NCBI RefSeq assembly: GCF_031846245.1 | Contig: NZ_JAVRIC010000023.1 | Location: 1 to 64,000 of the forward strand | Reading direction: 5' to 3' | Length of the DNA: 64,000 nucleotides | Source of the DNA: Banduia mediterranea | GTDB lineage: Bacteria > Pseudomonadota > Gammaproteobacteria > Nevskiales > Nevskiaceae | Part shown: positions 36,346-46,173 of the stretch, piece by piece | Position numbering within the stretch: the stretch's first letter is position 1 | Layout of the letters: each line of letters opens with the position of its first letter | Notes under the pieces: model-generated | The model's database searches: none | Told to the model about the DNA's origin: nothing | The model's input: the letters and a program-made list of their open reading frames with translations, nothing else | Translations under genes and position numbers: made by a program

Positions 36346-39147
36346 TCAGGGCCTGCGGTCTTTCGGTTTGGAATCAGGAAGCAAGTTGCTGAACCGATCC
36401 GTCTTCGGCAGGACTCTGCCCGCGCCATCGAGTGCCTGGCCGAGGAGCGCTGGCGAGTCGGTTTCCCGATCGACCTGTTCGCGACGTTCGTCGCCGTCCT
36501 GCCGGACGAGGGTGCCGCCCTGTTCGACACCGGCATTCGCCAGCGCGCGGTCGCTTTCGATTCGTTCCTCCAGGTGGCGCCGTTGGTCTTCGATGGCTTG
36601 CTCCGAGACGCCTGCTCCGGCGGCAGTTTCTCCCAGTGCTTCCTGACCCGCTCTGGCGGCACGGGCTGAATTTTCCGTTCGCATGCGCCCGATGGTGGTA
36701 TCACCGTTGGCTATAGCCACGCTGGCGGATGGTGCCGCTAGCACCTCGGCCAGCCTGGCGGCATGAGTCTCGGCGTAGTCCTGCAGATACAGGCGCAGCG
36801 ACGCCTGGGCGGCCGGGTCGCCAAGGTTCGCCGAGGTGAGCAAGCCTTCGACGGCATAGCGAGGCATCTGGTATTCGTTCTCGACGTAGTGCAGGAAGTC
36901 GTCGTTGAGCCGCATCGAGACTTCGGCGTCGCGGCTTTCGACGCGCTCGATCGCGTTCTGATAGCGCTCGGCCTGTTGGAGTGAGGCGCTGGCTGAGTGT
37001 TGGGCCAGGCTCGTGTCGCCGATGGCGGCTCGCAGGCCGGATTGTTCCGCATTGGAGAGTTGGTCGTTGTCGGTTGCGGTGAGGCGCGTACCGGCCTCGA
37101 CCGCCTGCTGATAGCGCTCGCCGTAGCGCATGTCGCGGGCGTAGTCGACGGCGGCCTTGAAGGTTTCGGCGAATTTGGCACTGCTGTGGCCGTCGATTCG
37201 AAGCTGTGCCTGCAGGTCCACGGGGCTGACCAGATCGACGATGCCCGGAGTCGAGGCGCTGAGCCAGGCCGCGCCCAGCACCTTCGACGCCTGCTCCCGG
37301 CTCAGTCCGTGGTCCTGTGCGAACCGGTCCGTGATGGCGTTGACCGAATCCAGGCTCTTCTGCAGGCTGGCGGTGTCCGCGTGCTCCTGGTTCTCGCTGT
37401 AGCCGCGGGTAGTCTGCATCTGATGGTTGATCGCGTTCATGCGCTCCAGTGTCGCGGAGCTGTTCTCGGCGAAGCTCGCCATCTCAACCTGAGCGCTCTG
37501 GATTTCCTTGGCAACCTGCGTGCGCAGCGCGGAGCCGATGCTGGACTGGATGTCGACGCCGATGGCGAGGTTCGAGAGCGGCTGCGTCGAGTAGGTGCCG
37601 CCCGGAGTAATCGTCCGCGTCCAGCCGTCAGGCCCGGTTTCCCTGATCGAGCCAAAGGCTTCGGAGGGCGCGCGGTTGTTCTGCCACATCGAGGTGTTGT
37701 CGAACGAGACGTTGCCCAGTGCCATATTGCCGCTGGTGGCTTCCGCAGCACCCTTGCCGATGGGCGCTTCGTAGCTGGACATGACGCGCTGTGCGAGCGT
37801 GGCCATGACGGCGCCGCTCAGCGACACGAACAGCCAGGCGATCATCGGGATCGACAGCGAGAGGTAACCGGCGAGCGCGGCGTGATCGGCCATCAGCGCG
37901 CCGAGCGCGGAAACGTTGCCGAGCGAGTAGGCGATGGTGCCGTCCGGTAGCTGGCCGAGGCTTTCGCCGTAGTAGCGGGAGTAGTACGTCATCGCGCCGT
38001 GCAGGATCGAGTACAGCGGCGACCACAGCACGATCCAGATCAGCGCCTTGGCATAGGCGGCGGCCACCTTGGCAGCGACCGGCAGCATCATGGCCAGCAT
38101 CACGATCGGGAACACCGCGTAGATGAAGGCCTCGAACAGGTTGCGGATGATCGGCAGCACGCGCGCGGCCAGGTCGCCCATGGTCTGGAACGTCGTTCGC
38201 CGTTCCGCCTCGGCCTTGGCCAGCGCGTAGTCCTGCATCGCGGCGGAGGCGTCGACCGAGGCGGCCCAGTTGGCCATGCCGCGCCGCAGCGAGTTGGTGA
38301 GCGCAGCCTGCCGCACGAGGTTCTGTGCGGTGTCCGAAACGGTCGTCAGCCACTGCACCGAGGTCTCGAACGCCGACGAGAACAGCGCGATTGCACTGGT
38401 ATCATCGCTGTAGGGGGAGAACGTGCGGCCGTAGAACTGCCGGGCCTGCGTGACCGCTGCGTCCAGGTCCGCATCGAGCGCGCCGCCGCTTTGCGCGGCG
38501 GCCTGGCAGACCAGCACGTCCGTGTGGCCGTCCGCGTATCGGTACGAGAACGCCCGCACCGGCGAGGTGTTGGCCTGGATGTAGCCCCACAGGTCCTGCT
38601 GCGCGGCCAGGATCCCCATGTCGTACTTGCCGTAGAGGATGTCGTAGAACACGCACTGCCGCCAGAACTCGGACATGTTCATGTTCGTTCGCTCGTCGGT
38701 GATTTCGAAGCGGCGAGCGGCTTCCAGCAGACGGTTGCCGAACAGCATGCCGGTGCGCGTGTAGGTCAGGTCGTCGGGCAGCGAATAGAGGCTGTCGAAA
38801 GCGCGGGTCAGCCAGTCGCCGACATGGTTCGTCAGGCTTGCGGGAAACGCGATGCCGATCGGCACGTTCTCCACAACCGCCGTCTGCGTTTCGTCGATGC
38901 GGTCGACGACGATGACATCGGCCCTGGGCACCAGCATCACAAAGTAGGCCATCAGCGAGATGAAGAACGACGGCCAGTTCAGCAGCGTGCCCTTGAATGC
39001 GCTCTGCGTGAGCAGCGCCAGCAGGCCGATCAGCAGTGCGGTCTTGATCGCGCCGATGAAGTCGTCGCTGGCCAGCAATGCCGCGACGCCGTTGAACACC
39101 AGCCGCAGGAACTCGCCGCCGCCGTAGGTGTAGATCTCGAAGTCCAC
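36346..39147 (-). CDS. traG: Conjugative transfer protein TraG (F-type)
   Basis: The 933 residues start MDFEIYTYGGGEFLRLVFNG, the usual TraG N-terminus of F-type systems. Membrane segments lie at about 30-70 and 340-460 (including AYAKALIWIVLWSPLYSILHG and LAGYLSLSIPMIAWLFVSLSGAV). The C-terminal half is soluble and helical. TraG works in mating-pair stabilisation and, in F, entry exclusion with TraS. It closes the traN-F-H-G block; the upstream traH stop is 19 bases away. Beyond it the defence cargo begins. Confidence 0.92.
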   Translation of the reverse strand: MDFEIYTYGGGEFLRLVFNGVAALLASDDFIGAIKTALLIGLLALLTQSAFKGTLLNWPSFFISLMAYFVMLVPRADVIVVDRIDETQTAVVENVPIGIAFPASLTNHVGDWLTRAFDSLYSLPDDLTYTRTGMLFGNRLLEAARRFEITDERTNMNMSEFWRQCVFYDILYGKYDMGILAAQQDLWGYIQANTSPVRAFSYRYADGHTDVLVCQAAAQSGGALDADLDAAVTQARQFYGRTFSPYSDDTSAIALFSSAFETSVQWLTTVSDTAQNLVRQAALTNSLRRGMANWAASVDASAAMQDYALAKAEAERRTTFQTMGDLAARVLPIIRNLFEAFIYAVFPIVMLAMMLPVAAKVAAAYAKALIWIVLWSPLYSILHGAMTYYSRYYGESLGQLPDGTIAYSLGNVSALGALMADHAALAGYLSLSIPMIAWLFVSLSGAVMATLAQRVMSSYEAPIGKGAAEATSGNMALGNVSFDNTSMWQNNRAPSEAFGSIRETGPDGWTRTITPGGTYSTQPLSNLAIGVDIQSSIGSALRTQVAKEIQSAQVEMASFAENSSATLERMNAINHQMQTTRGYSENQEHADTASLQKSLDSVNAITDRFAQDHGLSREQASKVLGAAWLSASTPGIVDLVSPVDLQAQLRIDGHSSAKFAETFKAAVDYARDMRYGERYQQAVEAGTRLTATDNDQLSNAEQSGLRAAIGDTSLAQHSASASLQQAERYQNAIERVESRDAEVSMRLNDDFLHYVENEYQMPRYAVEGLLTSANLGDPAAQASLRLYLQDYAETHAARLAEVLAAPSASVAIANGDTTIGRMRTENSARAARAGQEALGETAAGAGVSEQAIEDQRRHLEERIESDRALANAGVEQGGTLVRQDGDERREQVDRETDSPALLGQALDGAGRVLPKTDRFSNLLPDSKPKDRRP

Positions 39148-39166
39148 GGCGCGCTGCGCCCCTGTG

Positions 39167-40591
39167 TCAGCGCTGCGGGTTGTACAGCGCGGCCTGCACC
39201 ACGGTGGGGGACAGGCGCGACACCAGCGCGTGCTCGTAGTTGCGCGTGCGGTTGGTCATGTCCAGCGCGAACTGGAAGTCTTCGCGCACCTTGCCCTGCG
39301 CCTGCGAAATCGCGCGTCGCGCCTCGCGGATGTCGGTGAGAAAGCCCGCGACCGTGGACTGGCCGGCGCTGTCCTGCATGCGGGCGGCGCCGGCCTCGAC
39401 CGCGCGCAGCAGGTCGGTCAGGTAGACGTACAGCAGGTCCTTCGCGATGAGAAACGAATACTGCTTGGCCTCGCTTTCGGCGTTGGTGGGAAAGTACGCG
39501 GTGCTGACGGTCAGGTACTTGTAGACCGGCAGCGAGGTGGAGCGGATCAGGCCCAGTTCGTCGTCCGTGGGCGAGCCGCTGTCGTCGCGCAGCTTTTCGA
39601 CCAGGCCCATCAGCAGCGATTCGACCTTGGGCTGCAGCGCCTGCGACGACGAGATCGTCACGGCTTCCGGGCTCGCGGAGGTCTGCTCGCAGGCGTTCTC
39701 GCTGGCGCTCGCGTCGAGGCAGGTATAGATGTCGGCCGAGCCGCCTTCGATCATCGCCGTCAGCAGCGCGGCGTTCTCGGCGGAGCTGCCGCTCGCAACC
39801 AGCAGCGAAGGAATGCGGCGGAACTGTGGCGCGGGATCGGCGCTGTCGGTGTCGGCCTCCACGATCAGCGTGCCGGTCAGGTTCATGACGGCCTCGGCGA
39901 GATCGAGGTCCGATTGGAAAAACGGAATCTTCATCATCGCGCGCCAGGCGAGGTTGCCGCGCGTGAACAGCAGCCGCGGCGCATCTGCGGCCGCGCCGTC
40001 GTCGTTCGGGTTGTTGCGGCACGCGACCTTGGCGGTGGCGTAGTCCTCGCCCAGGTTCTGCGTGCGGTTGAGGATGCAGGCCTGCTCGGTGGCACCCGCC
40101 ATCTCCAGGGCGCCGCCCAGCATCGACGTGGCGGCCTCGCAGGAATTGATGTCGTTCATCAGGTATTCCTGCGCCCAGGAGTTCAGCTTGGCGATCGACT
40201 CGGTGATCTGCGGCGAGACCACCTGCATCGCCAGCATGAAGGCCAGGCCCGTGGCGTTCTCGCCGATGCTGCGCAGCAATTCCACGAACATGTCCGAATC
40301 GATGTAGCTGAAGCCACCCAGGTACATGTCGATGCCGCCGCAGCCGGCGCGGAAGCGAGGCATCTGCACGTTGACCAGATCGAACTCGCGCACCGGATTG
40401 CGTACGTACAGGCCGCCGCCGGTGAAGTAGCCGGCGCTCTGGCCTTCGTAGACGCCGGGCTGGGTGACGTTGGCATAGTTCATGTCGCCGAAGAACGATT
40501 CCAGGTCTTCGCCCAGATCGGCGCGGGCCGGCGCGCAGAGCGCGATCGCCGCGGTGGTGCAGGCTGCGAGCAGCACGATCGTCGTTTTCAT
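39167..40591 (-). CDS. traH: Pilus assembly protein TraH (F-type)
   Basis: ATG at 40591 opens a signal peptide (MKTTIVLLAACTTAAIALCA). The mature 450 residues contain family signatures GYFTGGGLYVRNPVREFDLVNVQMPRFRAGCGGIDMYLGGFSYI and CEAATSML. TraH is a periplasmic or outer-membrane component needed for F-pilus assembly. Several paired cysteines (CGG, NSCEAA, QACIL, VACRN) suggest disulfides made by the TraF/TrbB thioredoxins. The start overlaps traF by four bases (ATGA). Confidence 0.92.
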   Translation of the reverse strand: MKTTIVLLAACTTAAIALCAPARADLGEDLESFFGDMNYANVTQPGVYEGQSAGYFTGGGLYVRNPVREFDLVNVQMPRFRAGCGGIDMYLGGFSYIDSDMFVELLRSIGENATGLAFMLAMQVVSPQITESIAKLNSWAQEYLMNDINSCEAATSMLGGALEMAGATEQACILNRTQNLGEDYATAKVACRNNPNDDGAAADAPRLLFTRGNLAWRAMMKIPFFQSDLDLAEAVMNLTGTLIVEADTDSADPAPQFRRIPSLLVASGSSAENAALLTAMIEGGSADIYTCLDASASENACEQTSASPEAVTISSSQALQPKVESLLMGLVEKLRDDSGSPTDDELGLIRSTSLPVYKYLTVSTAYFPTNAESEAKQYSFLIAKDLLYVYLTDLLRAVEAGAARMQDSAGQSTVAGFLTDIREARRAISQAQGKVREDFQFALDMTNRTRNYEHALVSRLSPTVVQAALYNPQR

Positions 40592-41400
40592 GGCATCAGT
40601 CTCCCGGCGACATCGAGGCCGCCTTGCGCTTGGTCTTCGAGGGCGGCGATCGCCGCCGACAGCCGCTGCGCCAGCTCGCTGTAGCCGACGGCGCCGAACA
40701 CCGCCGGTGCCACCTTGCGGGTGGCGGGGTCCAGCAGGTACACGGCCGGGTAGGCGCTGACCTCCAGCCGTGCCGCCGCGTCGAAATTGCTGCGCGGTTG
40801 CGGGTATTCCGGCAGCACGCCGCCGTCGAGCGATACGGGAATCACGGTGAACCCGTGGTCGGTCGCGAATCGGCTCAGCACCGGCGCGAACTGGTGGCAG
40901 AACGGACAGTCGCCGCGGAAGAAGAACAGCAGGCCGTAGCGGTCCGCGGCGGTCGAAAGCTGCGTCCGCTGTCCGGCGGCCTTCAGGTCTGCCTGCGTCC
41001 GCGCTGCGGCACCGGTCGGGCTGACCAGACCATAGTCGAGGCTCGGCGTGGTCCAGACGACCTGTTTCCAGGTTTCGGCGAAGGCCTGGGACTGCGCCAT
41101 CAGCGCCTGATTGAGCTGCAGGTAGGCGCGCAGGTGTTCGGGCGTCGGCTCGAGCACGGCCAGCGCCATCGCGCGTTCGAGCGCTTTGCGCTGCTGCTGC
41201 ACCCGCGCCATCGGGTCGAGGTCGATCGGTGGCGCCGCGTCCACGGGCGTGTCCGGTGGCGGCGTTTCTTCGGCGGGCGGGGGCTCGACGTACCAGAACC
41301 AGCCTTCGGCGTGCAGGCGAAACCACTGGGGTTTGGCGTCGTCGCCAAGCACTATGGCGGGAAGCACGGCGACTGTGGCTGCCAGCAGCAGACGTCTCAT
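40588..41400 (-). CDS. traF: Conjugal assembly thioredoxin-like protein TraF
   Basis: The 270 residues have a signal peptide (MRRLLLAATVAVLPAIVLGD), a proline-rich linker, and a C-terminal thioredoxin fold with active site CPFC in LLFFFRGDCPFCHQFAPVLS. F-type TraF usually lacks the full CxxC. Here the pair is intact, so it may also supply the disulfide exchange done elsewhere by TrbB or DsbC. No dsbC gene is seen between traV and traC, where SXT has it. It overlaps traN and traH by four bases. Confidence 0.9.
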   Translation of the reverse strand: MRRLLLAATVAVLPAIVLGDDAKPQWFRLHAEGWFWYVEPPPAEETPPPDTPVDAAPPIDLDPMARVQQQRKALERAMALAVLEPTPEHLRAYLQLNQALMAQSQAFAETWKQVVWTTPSLDYGLVSPTGAAARTQADLKAAGQRTQLSTAADRYGLLFFFRGDCPFCHQFAPVLSRFATDHGFTVIPVSLDGGVLPEYPQPRSNFDAAARLEVSAYPAVYLLDPATRKVAPAVFGAVGYSELAQRLSAAIAALEDQAQGGLDVAGRLMP

Positions 41401-43343
41401 CCGCCACCTCCGTCGCCGTTCGGCGAGCCGGATTCGATCATCTGCTGCAACTCGCTTTCCAGCCGCTGCTCGATTTCTTCGCTGGTCTCCATATCCTGCA
41501 TCGCCGCGTCGGCATTGGCGCTCGCCGTCGCGTAGAACTCGGAGAAGTCGATGATCGACCAGTCCAGCGCCTCGACTTCCTCCGTGGTCAGCGCACGGCA
41601 ATTCGGTTCCTTGGCGGAGCCCCAGTCGATGCCGAGCTGTTCGTGTCCGGCCTCGTTGATGATCCGGGACAGCAGGCTGCTGTAGACGCAATAGCTCTTC
41701 TTCGTCGTGGTGTTGAACAGGCCGGTGCTGTAGCTGCCCACGTAGTGCGTCATGCCGGCCTGCTTCGCCAGACCCAGCGTCTGTTCGTCGGCGCTGCACT
41801 GGGCAAGCCCGATGTCCTGACCCCAGCCGTCGTCGGCGCAGCAGTCGGCATAGCCGAAGTCGTCCTTGCTGCACTTCATGCCTTCGCCCTTGAACAGGCT
41901 CAGCGTGTCTGCGTCGAAGTCGTCCGCGGTGGTCTGCGCGGCGGCGAGCATCGTCGCGGCATAGGGCAGGTCTTCGGCGGCCGACTCGACCGCCGGTACG
42001 TCGGACACGCAGGCGCCACCGGGGCAATACAGATCGGAGCCGCAGACGGTGACCGCGGTCGTCGCCGGCTCGCCGAGCGGGCAGCGGAAGTCGTAGCGCC
42101 ACTGCGTGCACAGACCCGTGTCGTCGGTGGCGGTGCAGCTCGCGTCCATCTGTTCGCAGCCATCGGCGCGCAGCGCATCGCAGGCTGCGTCTTCCGGCTC
42201 CATCGGGTCGTCGCAGGCGTAGCGTTCCTGCGTGACCCAGCAGTCGCGCGTGACGGGAACCCCATCGACGATGCGGGTTTCGTTCGCGCCCTCGATGCAG
42301 ACCGTGTTGATGAGCTGGCAGGATTCACGCGACTCGACGTCGTCGCCGCAACTGCGGGTCCAGGTGTCCGCACAGTCGCACCAGCCGGTCAGGCGGAAAC
42401 GCGCCCAACTCTCCCCCTTGTCGACGACCACCGTGCGCAGGTGGATCGTATTGACGCCGCTGTGCAGCAGCGACCGCAGATCCAGCTTGGGCGTCGCCGA
42501 TTGCGTACGGCGTTCCGAGCAACCGGCGGAGCCGGTTTCGCTGTACCAGACCCGTCCATCGACGACCTCGAGCCGGTCGCCGCCCATCGGCAGGTTGGAC
42601 ACGACGGTGCCGTTGACCTCGATGAGCTGCCAGTCGTCCCAGTGGGTTTCGGTCAGCACGAATTCCTTGACCTGAGTGGCGCTGTCCAGCGTGAACACAA
42701 AGCTGCGATCGAACACCGTGCAGCCGCCGCTCCAGTAATTTCCGCCGACCTGGCCCAGGGTCAGGTCCGGCATCGTGTAGTCGAACGGCATGTCGGACTG
42801 GACGCCGTAGAGCGCAACCGCAGCGTCGCACTGCGGATCGCAGGCGCAGCTCAGGGTATCGGTGCAGGTGGGCGCGGGGTCGAGGGTGCCGGCGGCACAG
42901 GAAGCCTCGGTGTAGGTGCCCGGTTCGTCGACGCTCAGGACCCGGCAATCCGCATAGGTCTCGGTCAGCGCGTTGGCGGAGGCGTTGGCCTGGTCCTCGT
43001 GCTGGAACATCGGCTCGTCGTCGCCGAACGCAAAGCTGGGCCGTTGCACGGCGGATTCCTGCACGTACTGACCCACGGGATCGGTCGCGGCCGCCGCCTG
43101 TGCTTCCTGCTCGATCGCGGCGCCGTCGTCGTAGTAGCCGGTCTCCGGCACGTCCGTGCCCTGGTACCAGGGGTACTGGCTGGTGTCCGGTTCCGTCGCC
43201 GCGTCGGCGGCGGCGGCGTTGCCTTGTGCGCCGAGTTCGCGGGCCTGCTGCTCCGAGGGCGTCAGGGGCTGGTCGCCGCGCGCGGCGAAGCATGCGCACA
43301 GTGCCAGCGCGATGACGACGTGCAACCCGAAGCGCCTGTTCAT
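41397..43343 (-). CDS. traN: Mating-pair stabilisation protein TraN
   Basis: The 648-residue secreted protein begins MNRRFGLHVVIALALCACFA. It is very rich in cysteine, with clusters such as CTDTLSCACDPQCDA, WCDCADTWTRSCGDD and CADDGWGQDIGLAQC. These match TraN, an outer-membrane protein that contacts the recipient surface and stabilises the mating pair. The middle (about 170-330) is a beta-rich, lectin-like domain. Four-base overlaps with trbC and traF place it inside one transcript. Receptor specificity cannot be read from sequence. Confidence 0.92.
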   Translation of the reverse strand: MNRRFGLHVVIALALCACFAARGDQPLTPSEQQARELGAQGNAAAADAATEPDTSQYPWYQGTDVPETGYYDDGAAIEQEAQAAAATDPVGQYVQESAVQRPSFAFGDDEPMFQHEDQANASANALTETYADCRVLSVDEPGTYTEASCAAGTLDPAPTCTDTLSCACDPQCDAAVALYGVQSDMPFDYTMPDLTLGQVGGNYWSGGCTVFDRSFVFTLDSATQVKEFVLTETHWDDWQLIEVNGTVVSNLPMGGDRLEVVDGRVWYSETGSAGCSERRTQSATPKLDLRSLLHSGVNTIHLRTVVVDKGESWARFRLTGWCDCADTWTRSCGDDVESRESCQLINTVCIEGANETRIVDGVPVTRDCWVTQERYACDDPMEPEDAACDALRADGCEQMDASCTATDDTGLCTQWRYDFRCPLGEPATTAVTVCGSDLYCPGGACVSDVPAVESAAEDLPYAATMLAAAQTTADDFDADTLSLFKGEGMKCSKDDFGYADCCADDGWGQDIGLAQCSADEQTLGLAKQAGMTHYVGSYSTGLFNTTTKKSYCVYSSLLSRIINEAGHEQLGIDWGSAKEPNCRALTTEEVEALDWSIIDFSEFYATASANADAAMQDMETSEEIEQRLESELQQMIESGSPNGDGGGG

Positions 43344-44035
43344 GGCGCCGCGTCCAGTCGGACGGTGAGCGGATCGACGATCGCGCGCACCTCGGGGCCG
43401 GCGCCACGCCCCATGGTTTCGAGCACATGCCGGAGCCCGGATTCGCCGGACAGTCGCAGATGTTTCGGCACCGCACATTCGCTGCTCGTGCAGGTCCGCA
43501 GCGGCTCCAGCAGCAGCACGTAGGTCGGCACGGACTGCACGGCGAAGCGCGTGAACAGCGTCGGATCGATCGAGACGCCGGACATGTCCGATGCCTCGCC
43601 CGCGAGCGACCGGATTGCGGCCAGCGTCTCCGGGAACGAGTCCTTGACCAGACCGCGCAACACCAGCGGCGCGCCGATGCGCCGGGCCTCGTGCGCGAGC
43701 GAACGCAGAGCGGTATCCGGCATCGAGAACGACACCATGACCAATAGTCGGGGTTCGCGCTCTGCGTTCCAAGGGCGCGGTTCGGATTGAAGTGACAACG
43801 ATCCCGTCAGGTCTTCGATGGAACTCGGCAGGCGCAGCGAGGGCTTCGCATTGGGTGGTGATGCTCGTGTGACGCGCTGAATCTCGTCGGCATCCGGCTG
43901 GTTGCCCAGCGCCTGCCGCACGGCCTCTCGCGCCCGTTGCGCGGCTTGGTCCAGTTCGGCCGAATCCGGCGCCGGCGCGGACTGGCTCCACGCCGTCGAC
44001 GCGAAGGCGCCGAAGCCCAGAGTCATCGACAGCAT
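43340..44035 (-). CDS. trbC: F-type pilin assembly protein TrbC
   Basis: ATG at 44035 overlaps the traU stop in TGATG and opens a signal peptide (MLSMTLGFGAFASTAWSQ). The 231 residues include LLVMVSFSMPDTALRSLAHEARRIGAPLVLRGLVKDSF and FAVQSVPTYVLL, typical of the periplasmic thioredoxin-like TrbC of F systems. Cysteines CTSSEC lie near the end. It assists pilin assembly and works with TraW. In some plasmids TraW and TrbC are fused; here they are separated by traU. Confidence 0.88.
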   Translation of the reverse strand: MLSMTLGFGAFASTAWSQSAPAPDSAELDQAAQRAREAVRQALGNQPDADEIQRVTRASPPNAKPSLRLPSSIEDLTGSLSLQSEPRPWNAEREPRLLVMVSFSMPDTALRSLAHEARRIGAPLVLRGLVKDSFPETLAAIRSLAGEASDMSGVSIDPTLFTRFAVQSVPTYVLLLEPLRTCTSSECAVPKHLRLSGESGLRHVLETMGRGAGPEVRAIVDPLTVRLDAAP

Positions 44036-45039
44036 CAGAACGCGCAGCACAGCCGCTTCCTCCAGACCAGGTGCGTCTGGTCCTCGCCCTCGTAGGGGAA
44101 CTCGTGCCCGGCCGCCCAGATCGCGCTGGGTCGCCCGAACGGAATGCCGTGCTGCGTCTGCGCGATCGGGTAGAGCTGCTGGGTCTTGTACTGCCCCTTG
44201 CGCAGGATCGGCTGGGCGATCGGTCCGCACATGGCGCCCGTCGTCGACGTATCCAGCGCAACGAGCTGGCGGTGCAGTTTGGCCGCCATGCGGTGCGTCA
44301 GCAGCAGGCTGGTATCGGTGGCGCCGACGTGATGCGCGTTGGTGCCTGCCAGCGGGTAGACCGAACCCTGCGAGCCGGAGCACCAGAACAGCTCGTCGAT
44401 GCCGAATCCAACCGTCGCCGCGGCGGTATCGGCGATGCAGGCCGCCTGCGCAGCAGCGTTGCCGAACAGGATCGCCTCCGGGTTGATCAGAAAGGCCAGC
44501 TCATCGTCGTCCCACAGCGGGTCCAGTTCGGTGACGTAGACGAGGTCGAAGCTGTCCTCGCTCGCGCACATTGCCGAGGTCATCGCGGCGCCGATCCAGG
44601 ACAGCACCGGAAACGTGTACCAGTGCACGTGGTAGAACGCGGCTTGATGCTGGCCGTGGCCGCCGTCGCCGTGGGTGCCGCGCGTCGCGGGCATGTCGGA
44701 CAGGGTTTCACCGCCGAGCGTCGGCGAGCAGTACGGTGTGCGCACGACTTCGGCGACCCGCGCCGGCTCCCAGAAGCCGACGCCGATGCCGAAGCGCGCG
44801 AACACCGGCGGCGGTTCCGGGCATGAGCAGACCAGTGGTGCCGTGTCGCCGCTTTCGGGCTCACCGAGGCTGACGGACGCCGGACCGATCGAGATCGGGA
44901 AGACGCAGGTCCAGCAGATGTCGTTGATCAGATCCGGAAACTCGCCGCCGCAGGGACCGGTAGCGCCGACCGTCGCGCGCGTGCAGATCGCACCGCACAG
45001 CAGGCACAGGGCGACGGCCAGCCGAACGCGCACGCTCAT
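44035..45039 (-). CDS. traU: Conjugal transfer protein TraU
   Basis: The 334 residues carry a signal peptide (MSVRVRLAVALCLLCGAICT). TraU signatures follow: DICWTCVFPISIG, FARFGIGVGFWEPARVAEVVRTPYCSP, AAFYHVHWYTFPVLSWIG, LDPLWDDDELAFLINPEA and LWCSGSQGSVYPL-like text. About ten conserved cysteines are present. TraU is periplasmic and required for DNA transfer more than pilus assembly. Four-base overlap with traW and TGATG with trbC show tight operon coupling. Confidence 0.94.
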   Translation of the reverse strand: MSVRVRLAVALCLLCGAICTRATVGATGPCGGEFPDLINDICWTCVFPISIGPASVSLGEPESGDTAPLVCSCPEPPPVFARFGIGVGFWEPARVAEVVRTPYCSPTLGGETLSDMPATRGTHGDGGHGQHQAAFYHVHWYTFPVLSWIGAAMTSAMCASEDSFDLVYVTELDPLWDDDELAFLINPEAILFGNAAAQAACIADTAAATVGFGIDELFWCSGSQGSVYPLAGTNAHHVGATDTSLLLTHRMAAKLHRQLVALDTSTTGAMCGPIAQPILRKGQYKTQQLYPIAQTQHGIPFGRPSAIWAAGHEFPYEGEDQTHLVWRKRLCCAF

Positions 45040-45689
45040 GGCGCTTCCTCCGGATCGAAGCTGCGCAGGCGTAGATGGCGGTCTTCCTGCTCCACGGTGG
45101 TCGGCACCTCGTGGATGCCGAGTGCGCGCACCAGCTCGCCGTTCTGGTCGAAATACACCGTCCGGCCCTGGAGGTGCTTCGCGGTGTCGCCCGGCGAGCC
45201 GCCGGTCAGGATCAGCTTGGCCGGCTGTGCCGAAGACAGCGTGCGTTCCAGCCAGTGCAACTGCGCAGGATCACCGGCGTCGATGAATATCAGCGCACGC
45301 GACAGCGGCCGCACATCGAGCGGATTGACCCGCGTGCCGGCGCGGACCAGCAGCTTGCCGTCCGCATCGAGCAGGTCGTCGGGCAGGGTGACGGAGGGGT
45401 CGAGCGTCCAGCTTTTGTCGTCCGTCGCACGAGGCAGGCCGAGCGCGGGCGGGGCGCTGACGTAGCGCTCGGAACGTTCACGCAGTTCGGTTTCGAGCTG
45501 GGCGCTGCCACCGTCGGCGAGCCTGGCCGCGGCCTTGCGCTGCATCGAAACGAGCAGGTCGGGTTCGGCGATCGGCCAGACGGGGCCGATGCGGCCGAGA
45601 TCGGCAGCCTTGGCCGAAGCCGTGCGTTCAGAACAGACGCACAGCACGGCCCAGCACACGATCGCGCGGGATATAGCCGATGTCCGCAT
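45036..45689 (-). CDS. traW: Type-F transfer protein TraW
   Basis: The 217 residues from ATG at 45689 have a signal peptide (ISRAIVCWAVLCVCSERTASA). The TraW core follows: DLGRIGPVWPIAEPDLL, VSMQRKAAARL, LPDDLLDADGKLLVRAGTRVNPLDVRPLSRALIFIDAGDPAQ, and GRTVYFDQNGELVRALGIHEVPTTVEQE. The last blocks match the TraW/TrbC thioredoxin-like fold. It acts in the periplasm in F-pilus assembly. Its start lies 62 bases inside the upstream peptidase gene. Confidence 0.93.
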   Translation of the reverse strand: MRTSAISRAIVCWAVLCVCSERTASAKAADLGRIGPVWPIAEPDLLVSMQRKAAARLADGGSAQLETELRERSERYVSAPPALGLPRATDDKSWTLDPSVTLPDDLLDADGKLLVRAGTRVNPLDVRPLSRALIFIDAGDPAQLHWLERTLSSAQPAKLILTGGSPGDTAKHLQGRTVYFDQNGELVRALGIHEVPTTVEQEDRHLRLRSFDPEEAP

Positions 45690-46173
45690 AGCGGGAGTCC
45701 AGCGAAAGCGGGTGCGGGGTCCACACCCAGTAGTGATCCGGCGGCACGACGCCGACCGGGCCGGGCAGCAGGTCGCCGCGTGAGCTGGTGGTTTGCAACT
45801 CGCCGACGTATTGGCCGTTGACGAAGACCCGGCGGTCGTCCGCATCGCGGGAAATCGCGTCGCCGGGCAGGCCGCGCGCAATCTTCGTGAACTTCAGTTC
45901 CCTCGGATAGAAGCGGTTCGGCGGCGGGATGAAGGCGATGGTGTCGTTGCGGCGCGCCGGCAGCGTGCCGAGTTCCACCCAATAGACGAGGCCCGGCAGG
46001 CTGTCGCTGACGAGGTTGAACCACGGCCGGTAGGGCGTCAGTGCGTAGACCAGCTGCTGCACCGCCAGGCCGGTCAGCATCGAGGCCGCCAGAACGAGCA
46101 TCTTCCACCGCGCTCGGCGGAGGCGCGGCGACGTGCGTGCATGGTGCCACCATGCGGCAACGTGGGCGGTCAC
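45628..46173 (-). CDS. S26 signal peptidase of the transfer system (TrhF/TraF type)
   Basis: The 181 residues have one N-terminal membrane segment (MLVLAASMLTGLAVQQLVYAL) and an S26 fold: FNLVSDSLPGLVYWVELG with the nucleophile Ser, KIARGLPGDAISRD with the expected general base region, and HYWVWTPHPLSLDSRYADIGYIPRDRVLGRA. Such peptidases in R391/SXT and R27 systems mature the pilin or other transfer proteins. TrbI lies upstream with a four-base overlap and traW downstream. Confidence 0.87.
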   Translation of the reverse strand: MTAHVAAWWHHARTSPRLRRARWKMLVLAASMLTGLAVQQLVYALTPYRPWFNLVSDSLPGLVYWVELGTLPARRNDTIAFIPPPNRFYPRELKFTKIARGLPGDAISRDADDRRVFVNGQYVGELQTTSSRGDLLPGPVGVVPPDHYWVWTPHPLSLDSRYADIGYIPRDRVLGRAVRLF